Below, one piece after another: positions 42,561-54,400 of a stretch of 64,000 bases of DNA (positions within the stretch are counted from its first letter, which is position 1; the number at the start of each line of letters is the position of its first letter). The DNA is from Zerene cesonia. Its lineage: Eukaryota; Arthropoda; Insecta; Lepidoptera; Pieridae. The stretch is from the NCBI RefSeq assembly GCF_012273895.1, contig NC_052122.1, positions 8,246,001 to 8,310,000 of the forward strand. The letters are read 5' to 3'. Below the pieces are notes generated by a model that had not been told where the DNA came from, ran no database searches, and worked only from the letters and a program-made list of their open reading frames with translations. Position numbers and translations under genes: made by a program.

Positions 42561-42758
42561 TTCTTGAGAAATACTCATATATCAGAATTACATTGTCAAA
42601 TAAGGTTTATCTTATACCATTAAAAATATTGTACAGATTTGGTACTTTTACGTCTCTCACGCTAGTTTTCTCATGTGCCTAGCGACATCTATTTAAACTA
42701 GACTTAAACTGTACACAATATATATGAAGCATAGATGGCGCTTTCCATAATTATTATA

Positions 42759-43010
<252 letters not shown>

Positions 43011-46000
43011 ATCTGCGGTTTTATTATAAATTAACAATGTCTCACAACACACAGTGGATACAAGTTTTAATCATATGCATCAGTACAATGCTTGCTTGCT
43101 TGCATGCTTACCGCAGCTCCTATAGTGTCCCGAGCTGCTAAGATGGGTTACGTAGCTCGGGCTCTTCCCTCTCGCGTCTCGCTGAGGAGGTTTTCGTTGA
43201 AGGACTGTGCTGAACTCACTGAATGATTAGACTGTGCGAAGAAGGTTTGATTCATAAACATAATAAAAATTCATCCTTTTCTAATGTTTAATCGACATAT
43301 CTGCTAAAACTAAATAAATTATTTCAGTCTTTTAGTCGTGATAATGACAGATTCATGCAAGCATTTATATCTACTTTCTAATTAATAAAGTTTTTAGGAA
43401 TAACAGGTGGATGGATCAATTCTTAGTGAAGCATAACTCTTATAAATATAAGCTTTACTACGGAAATTGGGAATATATATTCGAATAGGATCAGGAAAGG
43501 GGTCCTCTGACAATTGCCTAGCATTTGTTTCAAATAAAATGATAAAAAAGCCTTGAAATATACTCTTACATTATGTATTAATAGGTTAAAATTATTATTT
43601 AACGAAAAAGCCCCAGAAAGGCAATAAAAATAAAATAAACGTAATGTTTTACTTTATTAAAATAAACGACTATAAAATAACTATTCAATGCAATTCTAAC
43701 AGTAATATAATATAACATTTACGTTTAAACAACACGCTCTTTATCTCAAAAAATAAAAGAAATTAATTATTCTACAGCGAGTACATACACAATGAAAATG
43801 TACTTTTCTATAACTACAAATCTTCATTTATAAAGCACGTGTAGAGAGTACCTTAACATTGTGCCAAGTAAAGAATCCAGAAAGATATTCCTAGCATTGT
43901 AATATCCAACGTATTTCGATAGGTTAAGATAAACATTTGTGCTTAGACCAATGGCATACAATTCAACTACTACTGACATATACATTGATACATAAGCGCA
44001 TAATTAATCTATTATTTGGTTAACACATTTACAGCATTTTGCACGCCAATTGCTACGCCATACGGGTTGTCATTACAAAAACTAGAGACATCGCAACCAT
44101 TCTCCGAGCGTGCCCAAGATCATATCAATTGGAAACCACATTGCTAAATGAATGAAGTGACCCACATACCATTTTGTATATTGGTATAACACACTTGAAA
44201 ACATAACCACCCAATCTGTAGAAAATTTAAATGCTCGAATCTAAAACTAACAAGTAAATTATGATTTAATAACTGCCATGGTTTTATACAATGCCACATA
44301 ATGTCAGACTAATTAAAAAGAACAAGACCACACATATGTTGTGACCACGTTGTGACTAGAGACACAAAAGACACATACTGTATTGATTGATAAAATATTA
44401 TTAAGTGCATTATACAATTTCATTAAATTAAATATATAAAATTCTCGAAGTACATTTAATAAAATCTAAGGCAGAATAGTATTACAACAATATTACGAAT
44501 ACATTTTATACAAGTATAATATTTTATAAATTGTTACACCATTGTCATAATAATAAAAATTATACTCGCCAAAAGCTAAAATAAATAAACGAAAATTTAA
44601 ATACTTCAATTCTAATTTAAGTATGAGTAGTGCTATAAAAACATAAACAAATAATTTAATATATATACTATTATATTTATATCTTTATAGCACGAACTAA
44701 TAATTCTATACATCTTTAATTCACTTTCATAAACAAGCATGAAAAGTATTAAATTACTATTTATTTATATGCTTTAAATCAATTCACAATTATATCAGAA
44801 GAATTGTTATTATACCATGAAAATATTTTGTCGATAACCATTTACGAAAATTTCACATAAGTATTTTTTTACGCAAGTACAAAAAGATGTTGATTTAAAA
44901 ATACAAAAATTAGCTTACTTTTCAATTTCACGACATCCATTCTATTCTGTAATTAGTCCCAATGGAATGTCTGGATAAAGCGAATTCTAGAATAAATCTC
45001 TGGACTCTTCGAAACATAATGTTATACCGACATAATTACTATTGCCCTTTGGTGTTAGAGTGGGTCATGTTTACGCCTTTCTATCTGAGAACCGATAACG
45101 TGATGGATTTAATTACATAATAATGATAATTGGCAAGAGTTCGTTTATAAAAATATACTCAGAAGCTAAAGAACTACTACTACTACTTCTCAGGGGATTC
45201 ATTTGTCGCTCGGGTATTTTATGAAAGACAGGGATTTCGTACTTAGGCGTGCTAGGGCGACAAAATTTAGGGGGCGGCAAAATTTGGAAAATGAACGAGG
45301 ACAGGTTGAACGCTCTAGCTATCGTCTGCATCGCATCACAGTTGTTATGGTTATTAGATTGTGTTGATTTGCTAAACAAACTCGCTGCTCAGAAAGTTTG
45401 TGGATAACGATTAATTGTTACTTACAAATATAAATGGTAAGAATCAGTATCTGAAATGCACTGAATTAATTAATTAAATCACTTACATTCGTGACACTGG
45501 CTATTGTTTTTATCGCATTTTACGTATCAAATCCGCCCCGCCTGATGGAAGAGAATATTTGCTTCGAATGTGCCTAATTTAACTGTGACTTATTATGTTC
45601 TCATGATAAACAGAGAGACAGTCAAATATAAATAATATAAACAAAATATTTTTTACGAAGTTAATAAAATTATAATAATTTAGAGAATTGCGATTTTCCT
45701 GACTCTTTAAACACATCAAAGTGTAGATAATATATCAGAATAACAAAATAAATATTAAAAAGAAAAGTAGAATACAAAGGAAAAATAAATACAGGGACAA
45801 GTCTGAAGTATTCGCAAACAACATATAATTTATCGTCTCAATATAAAATCAAAAAAACAGTAAATAATAACTTTATTTCGTGTCAAAATTACATACAGGA
45901 AGTGAAGGTTATTTTATTTGGGCCAGCAATTGAAACCAACATACTATTTCCCTGTATGTTCATAATTCCCGAACCATCTTAATTCTTATAATGGAATAAT

Positions 46001-46689
46001 TTACAAAATATACGTGATACATTTTTAATTTTAATACACTCAATTGACTTATTTTAAATCCGTCACGACATCGGCCCCAGTAGTAAGAGCGTCCGCTACA
46101 TTCGCGGAATTCTAGCCAATCGAAATGACGTAGACGAAAAACGCTTTACTATTGACCGATTGTTTTTTAGCGTCATTTTTCGCAAATTTTACCGTAGCTT
46201 GGGTATTATTTTAATTGATTTATTCAGAGGCATTGCGTGGATTCAAACACGCAGAGCTCTGTTGCGCCGTGGACAGCTTGCGGTAGCTGTTGTGGGCGCG
46301 CCGATGTAATCAGGATCTATTTTTTATTCGAAACGCTGAAATAAAAACACAGACTATTAATACACTTAATAATAAAAAAAAATATAATAAAATGTTACAT
46401 ATTACAGTGTCTAAGTTGTTTTAAAATATTTAGTTTATTATATATATAATGACAAAATTATAAGAAACGAAATTTAAATAAAGAATACTTTGACTGGAAG
46501 AGAACGCTGACAAGCGATAAGGTCGCCTTGTGTTCTTGTACAATATCAATTTCTATTTTGTATATTTTCAACATCTTAAATCTGGTGTGGTACATATATG
46601 TTTAAATAAATTAATTAATTCTTTTTTTCTATTTAAACGTAATAACACATGGATAAGTATGTACGTCTTAAATGAATACAAGTATAAAA
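43011..46689. other. Non-coding DNA left of DNAJC11
   Basis: A GC-raised stretch at 43080-43250 has an exon-like layout on the minus strand (CATTCAG acceptor, CTGCG|GTAAGC donor, one open frame), with no recognised product. A minus-strand frame at 45113-45379 has phrases that look repeat-derived ('GGGGGCGGCAAAATTT' on the plus strand). About 46085-46340 holds CCAAT and TGACG motifs and a possible terminal exon. The remainder is AT-rich. Confidence 0.45.
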
Positions 46690-46795
46690 ATAAATGACAG
46701 ACTGCATCCTCATCATCATCATCAGCCCATATATATGTTCCCACTGCTAGGAAACAGGCCTCCTATGAGGGTTCAGGCCATATCATTTCAATAAA
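46690..46795 (+). repeat. Dispersed lepidopteran repeat (CCCACTGCTAGG type)
   Basis: Starts in a short CATCAT run, then 'GTTCCCACTGCTAGGAAACA', 'GGCCTCCTATGAGGGTTCAG' and 'GCCATAT'. This phrase order is widespread in Lepidoptera as a short retroelement tail. A decayed relative lies at 48228-48345. It sits about 90 bp past the DNAJC11 stop. Confidence 0.6.
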
Positions 46796-46834
46796 GCCTC
46801 TGTAGCGTAATCACTGCTTTTACTACACTAACAA

Positions 46835-46840
46835 TTTATT
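46835..46840 (-). terminator. Polyadenylation signal of DNAJC11
   Basis: A canonical AATAAA (read on the minus strand) lies 47 nt downstream of the DNAJC11 stop codon, the only such hexamer this close. A short 3' UTR is common in insects. Confidence 0.65.
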
Positions 46841-46886
46841 ACGTAACAACTTATTGGACAAATAAAGTAATTTCATATATTACATT

Positions 46887-49800
46887 TCACTTACAATGAC
46901 TTGGCAATACGAGCGCCTGTTTGTCGCTAACGGTGCAAAGGTGCAAGTTGTTGTGGAACATATACCGCACGGTGAGGTGCTTCTCTTCGCCCACGCAGGG
47001 GTCGTAAAAGCCGGCCAGCTCAGACTGAAACACAGAAAATTCATCTATCACATACTTATCAACCGACTGAAAAAAGGAGGAGGTCGTCAAATCGACTGTA
47101 TTTTATGGGAGGTTATCATTTGAAAGCTGGTGCCTTCCATGTGGTCTCAATAAAATTTTGTCTTATTTTGACAGTTTAAAGGCAATTTCGCTTTTTTTAC
47201 TAATAATGTCATTTGAGTTTCTTATCACATAACTCTTTACTGGGTGAATTGATTTTGATGACTCTTTTTTTACTTGTAAGCTAGTGCCTCCCATGTAGTC
47301 CCGATTTGAAATTTGGTCTAGTTCTGATAATGCGAAGGAACAGTTTTACGTTAAAACAATAATTAGGGTTATCACCTACGTACAATAAATATAATTGTCC
47401 CGCTCGCCAAAATTGTCTGAAGCAATGTATTGGGCAGAGATTTCTAATGAACAATTACTACCTCTCTCTTGACATTACTGCCACGAAGTAAGGGTATTTA
47501 TTAGTATTCCCATGTTATACTTTAAACAACATTTCTTTACGACCTTTTAATAGGTGATTTTGGATCTAAATGTTCAGTCAATCATGGTTATGGTAAAATT
47601 TCCACCATTAGTAAAGCAGTAAAGCTAGTAAAGAATAAAGTAATAATTTGCAGCTGTATTCCAGTGTATTAAATTCGGATTTAGCGAAGCACCAAAACTC
47701 CATCCTGGGTGAAGTTTTGGTAAGGATGTTTTTCTCTCGCTTATAAAGAATCACTAACACACCTTGCTAGCTTCGAGTAGTTCGAGCCGCGAGTCCTTGA
47801 CCAAACACTGCAGCGGTATTGTAACGTCGATCACTTCACTGTATGCGCTTGGAGACTCAGCGGCTCCATCACCTATCCCTTCCTCACCCGTCTCGTGTTG
47901 TGAAGCACCTGGGAATTATAATTGTTATTAATTATTATTATTCCACGGAATATCGGCATGAAATATTAGCCTGCTACTGTATCAGGTACGGTGAGTGCGG
48001 GAACTGGAGGCCCGTTTCCTTTTCCTCATCCTTCCTAGACAATTCTTTCTCCAGGCGTCAATCTTTTTCTCATCGCTTACCCCCTAAAAAGCGGGAGCGC
48101 ATTTACATTGGCCTGCCTCTGCATATGTTCATGGGCGGCGATGATCGCTTACCATTAGGCCAACCAATAACTCACTTGTTGTGGCATAAAAAAAGTCATA
48201 AAATATTCCACAGGGACTATATCTTCATCATTAGACCATATTTATTCCTACCGCAGGATACAAGCCTCCTATGACGGCCAGGCCTTTTTTATCCACCAAC
48301 CAGGTTAAATGCGGGTTGCCAGATATCACGTGTCGTCGAACTTTTTCGACATGCCGACATTATTAATTTATCAATATATATTATATGCGAAATTGTGTTT
48401 CTTGATAACTTTTCTTTCACGTCGCAATTGATGCGATTTTACGGCATGATTTTTGCGTCTGGTGATACTTAGCAGGCTGCAGTTACAGAGTGGTTAGTTA
48501 GATAGGCTATTTTTAATTTACTTTGACAATGCAGATGGAGCTGCGGGTACCAAATAGCTTTATGTAAAATATAGCCCATAGGATAGTTGATAGATTCAGT
48601 ATATTTTTTGCACAATTGTTGAATGCTTAGCAAGTCAAGTACCAGGTGGGACTTAGTAAGGAGTATTATTTCATGAAATGTACAAATATTAATGTATATG
48701 TACCTTAGAAATAACAAATATTAATTCAATTAATAATTTCATATAAATAAATTATAACAAGGAGGTAGTTAGTGCTAGACTAAATATTATATTAATTCAC
48801 TTATTGAATGAAATATACAACCTATGAAATATACAACACTGACTTATCCAAGCGTTTAATATCAATGATAACACAAAATTTAAGTTGCTTATCATTACCT
48901 GAAGGCAATTTTCCATACAAAGCTTTAATAATAACAAGACCCTTTTTCTTTTCTTCATCGCCTCGATTTCTCGAATATGTCTCTCTCATCAGTTCTACCG
49001 TCGCCCTGGCTTGTCTTTGCATCTCTTGCAACCTTAAAGAGTAGATAACAGCTTATTACACATACGAAACTATTGCATGGCCAAAATAATTAGTTCATGG
49101 TAAATAAGTGGTATTCATTAAAGTAACAAATATTAACAGTGGTACCCTCAATATGCGGTGAAGATTTTTTTTATATTTTTGACTAGCTTTTGCCCGCGGC
49201 TTCACTCGCGTTAATTCGGAGTAGTTTAATAAATACATATAATCTTTCCTATTGAATCACTCAACTCACAATGCATAATTTTTAAGAAATAAGCACATGT
49301 AGGGACATAGGGATTGAAAAAGCGACTTTGTTTTGTACTATGTAGTGATGATGTTCATAAAATAATTTCGATACATAAGACAGAAATTCGAATCCCTCAA
49401 CATCAACTTTCTAATTTTCTACGTTCTCTGATCGTTATATGCAAAAAAGATATACCATCAATTTGAAATCACAGTTTAACTGCTTGATTTACAAATGAAG
49501 GTCAAATTATGACATTAAAACAGATCCACTTGTTATTATTCATTATAAAAGAGTAAGAAAATAAGTAAAATGAAAAGTTTGACTCCGACTGTTTTTAAAA
49601 CATTATCATCAAAGTCTAGTAATAATATTCATATGAAAAAAGTATGACATCTATTTGGGATTCTATTACAAACTGACCTTTCAAAGTTAGCCTCCAAGGA
49701 TCTCTGCCTGTCCCTCTCCTGTTTTTCCCTCGTAATGGGATCCAGGATGAGCTTCTTCAGCATCAGCCAAGATACAACGGGCACTACAGTCGCGTAGAAC

Positions 49801-51399
49801 ACCGGCGCCGGAATCACTTCCTCGCACAAGTGTATTGGCACCACTATTGTTTGGGAAGCGCATGACCACCTGAAATTTTTTTCGTTTTTTAATTACTAGC
49901 TTTTGCCCGCGAGTTCATCCGCGTGGTCGTGGTGGTGGATGGTGGTCAAAATGCTCTCCTTTGCCATATGTGAATTACTTACGAATATGTGAAATTTTCA
50001 TACAAACATCAACATGCTCTATTTGAATCCCTTCTCCCCCGTTTTTCGCAATAAAAAGTAGTGTAACTCTAACAACTCTGTGTACCAAATTTCGCCAAAA
50101 TCGGGTCAGTGGTTTTGGGGTTGAGCGTGCGAAACAGACAGAGTTATTTTAGCATTTGTAGTATTAATAGGGGATTGTCAATCTCCTATTAATTACAATA
50201 CTAGAATAAATATTTAACGCAGTGAATTAGCAAACCCATACTTAAGTTTGAGCATGACCCCGCTAGGCACACCGAGCATCACAGCGGCGGACACGCTGCT
50301 ATTCTGCGACACTTTCTTCTCCGCCCCATACTCCGCTATCGCTCCGAACGTTCCGAACCTAGAACAAAATTGATTTTTATACCAGATGAAAAAAAAGTGG
50401 ATTAAATATCGTATAAGTAAGTGCTTTGTGCGTAAGCAAGTGTGATTCGTCTACGAGGACTAATCCAATTGTTTTTATTTTTAACGATTGAGAGAAACAG
50501 AGATTTACTGTATTCTAATTAATAATATTGTAAAGGAGCAGGTTTGATTGTTTGTCTGTCCTAAATATTTTAATAGCAGCGAGTTTTATATATACGCAAA
50601 AAAATGACACCTAATTCATGTTCCTCGAACAGTTTGGTAGTTATTAATGATAATATGGATCAATTTATTACAGTCTATGTATTTAAAAGGTATCGTGTAA
50701 GTAATTAATACGTTGTAAGGATATTAATACGTTTTCTTTTAAAAGTAAGTAATGTATACTATCGTAGTATCTCGAAGTTGCAATCATTATATAGATTTTA
50801 CAGATATCTAACAATATTTCTGACAAATTTCAATACGAATATTAATTTCAAAATGTTATAAATGTATGATAAGATACAAAAATAAAAATTATAGAAAATA
50901 TAGTACAACATATAATTCAATTCGCACCAATAGCAATAATTTTGTATGAATGGTATAAAAGTAATATACTTAACACAATTTTATTCAAGAAAAGCAAGAG
51001 CAGGGTTAAAACATTGTTGTTTTATACACTTAATTAATTTCGCAATTGTTTGTTTTATTCCAATTAATAATAATCGCATTTTGCCAGTTTCATTAAACAA
51101 TATATTCATATAATCTTATACTAGCTGTGACCCGCGGTTGAAACCGCGTAAGCGTGCTGCGTAACCGTATCCCGTAGGAATATCAGTATAAAAAGTGCCT
51201 ATGTGTTATTTCAGTTGTCCAGTTATCTTCGAAGCAAAATAGTATTATTATTCACCAATAGATGTCAGGAAAAAAAACACGAATAAAACACGAATATGAC
51301 ATTTTCTAAAAAAAATTCCTAGCTAGATCGATTTATCGCCCCCGAAAACCCCTATATACTAAATTTCATGAAAATCGTTGGAGCCGATTCCGAGATCCC

Positions 51400-51444
<45 letters not shown>

Positions 51445-54400
51445 AGAATTGCTCGTTTAAAGGTATAAGATATAAAATTCTCGTGCGACAATATTAGTTA
51501 CCTTACTCTTCCGAACGGGTGGAACGATTCAAATGAAATTTTGTGTGTATATCGGATAGGTCTAAGAATCGGCTAACATCTATTTTTTATAAGCCTCAAT
51601 GATAAGAAAAAGACAGCGTTTGTCGGGTCAGCTAGTTATAATATATAAATTACATGTCACGTTGTTTGTCCGTGGACACAAATGGACAAAATTAAACGAC
51701 TCAACCGATTTTAATAAAATTTACACACCATTTGCACTTTGATGCACCTTAAAAGATATATTATATCAATTACGATACATCAGTACCCGGGCAGAGCCGG
51801 GGCGTGCAGCTAGCTTTATATAGATATAATATAAAAAAAGCCTTGGATAGTCTGATTATAGCAGGTTGGATATCTTTTTGTTATAACTTTTTTTTATTTT
51901 AAAGAGAAGAAATTACTGTAACTTATTACTGCAAAAATGTATTTATATTTATTTATTTATGCCCTTAATAATAAAAAAATATATAATCTTATTTCTTTCT
52001 TTTTTTGATCTTAGCTTGCCTATAATAATTATATTTAACAGGTTAAAATTTGCATTGCCACCTTATTTAATAATACTATTACATAAATTTGCAATGAAAG
52101 TTTACAAAAAAATATACAATTAAACTCACTTCAAGGCCAGCCTCAATTTCAAGTCATGTTGGGGTAACTTCTGCATAATATTGAGAGATATGAAAGAGTG
52201 TGGATTTCCAATTTGAACAGCTGCATTCAAATGATATTTTTCCGAGTCTCGTACATATGTAGAAGTCATTGATGATCCTCCTTGACCACCCACTCTGTAT
52301 GTGAGGTAACCCACTGAATGTGCATCTAATTGTAAAGCCATGGCTGTAATAAAAAAAATAAATTATGAACTTTCTAAGTATCTAACACATTCATCTTTCA
52401 TAATTGTCCATGATCTCACTATGAATGCTCCATCTTGCGTAGAAGAAACAAAACTGACCACGGAGCGGCAACGTAGCGTCAGCCGCTCCGTGGTCAGTTT
52501 TGTTACTGTTGTACCACAGGCTTAATCCAGAAACATGGTTACTAATGCAATATTTTCATACTTTTGGAATATTCAGGTACTTCTATTGTTTACGGGAAAT
52601 TTTTATTTGTTTAGGAATGAGACTTGCTTCATTTCAAATATATGAGTTTATATAAAAGTTACTTAAAGATATATCCACAAATATAGCAGCATCTTTTAAA
52701 AATCCGTTGCATAGTCTTAAAGATCTAAGTATACATTAGGGACACAAAGGGGGAAAAAAGCGATGGGGGAGGTTTTATGTAGAAATAAACATACTGCAGC
52801 TATGATTGCTGCAATTAAACCGCCAGGCTAGAGGGTGACATAACATTTTCCTTTAACCATGAAGCGATGCCTGTGGTGGAAATTTACTATTGTATATAAC
52901 TGTATATATACTTACTTGATACTAGACTAGGTACAATTCCACGCGGTGTGAACTGTAGACCGGTGCCACAGTTCACAAACATAAGTCTGGATATGGTGCG
53001 GAATATTTTAAATCCCAACACTGGGCCGTTGCCGATCCCACACTCGAATTCTGTCCATCCTCTCTCGGAGCTTAAGTGGCGGTTTGATATATTCACAGAA
53101 CCAGTTCCTATAAAGTTCTGAAGGTTAATCATAATTCATCAAGTAATCACCGCACATTTGCTTGCAGTGATCGGCCATCTATCCAATTTGGAAAATCTAT
53201 GAATATTTTCCAGATTGGAACAGTTAATTTTGTTTTACACGGTTATAGTCTCTAAGGCTTTTGAAGTAAGAAGACCTCTTCATTGCATTCTCAATTGCTC
53301 TTTTAATAATGTAAAATAATTGTGATTATTTAATAATATACATGAAAACGTAACTTTACAAAATGTAAAAACTAAACAGGTTTTTTTCAAATAGACGATT
53401 AGAATAAATTACACAAAATAGACAAAGAATAATGAACTCAATACACACCTATACCATTTTGGGTAGATATATTGCCTGATAAGGTGACAGTATTTCTAAG
53501 AGTCACTGGTGCATCTATAGATTGCTGGATAGTCATTCCAGACACTTCAATGCTCGGTATAATTGATGGTTCATCCCTAAAATTTTCACAAACATGTCAA
53601 TTGTATCGGATTTATTTAATTAAAAGATTGTAAAAAAATGCTAATAATAACAAACCATACAAGCCATTTACTACAAGGTAAGGGCCTAGTCCATTGAAAT
53701 GTTAATTTTTTTATGTCATAGTCGGCAATGGAGCTGGTGGGATGCCTGATGGTAAGTGCTTCCACCGCCCATGAACATTTAGAGAGGCATAGAATCCATT
53801 CCAGATCTTACGCCTCTACAAATTTATTGCCGACTTTAAATTGGGAAGGGATTAAGAACGTATTGGCGAGAGGAATAAAGGAAAGGATTGGGAATCGGAA
53901 GGAAAAGGATATGACCAAATGTACTAGCATTTGTTTCTCAGGGATCTATCTATCTTTTACAGCTGTAAAAGATAGGTAGACCGTCTTAAAAAAGCTTAAG
54001 TTTCTGGGATACTAAAATGTTATCTTCAGGTAACTCCTCAATGGACTAGATGGAAAATAAATAAGAAAGCAAGGCTTAAGAAGCAAACAAAAAAAAACAA
54101 AAACTTACAAAATTTCATACTCATCATAATATTTTGTAAACATATCTGTAGCATTTATGGACATTGTTATTGTGCCTCGGGGATTTGCACTTTGCTGTAG
54201 CCTCCTTTCTTCTCTTTCACGTTTAAGCCTGTTAGGAAATATAAACTTGCCTATAGATAGGTAAATTATCTATATGATATTTAATGCATATTACTTATTA
54301 TTATATTAGTACCAAAGCCATAAAAAAACTGCATTTACCTTTCATATTCTTCCCTAATTTCCCTAGGAGTTCTAGTACGAAATATAACTTCCCATCCATC

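Noticed and set aside
47843..48274. 143-codon plus-strand frame
   Set aside because: It covers the antisense of DNAJC11 exon 11 and then a SINE-like repeat; no independent gene.
53728..53979. 83-codon plus-strand frame
   Set aside because: It is the antisense of a dispersed lepidopteran repeat.
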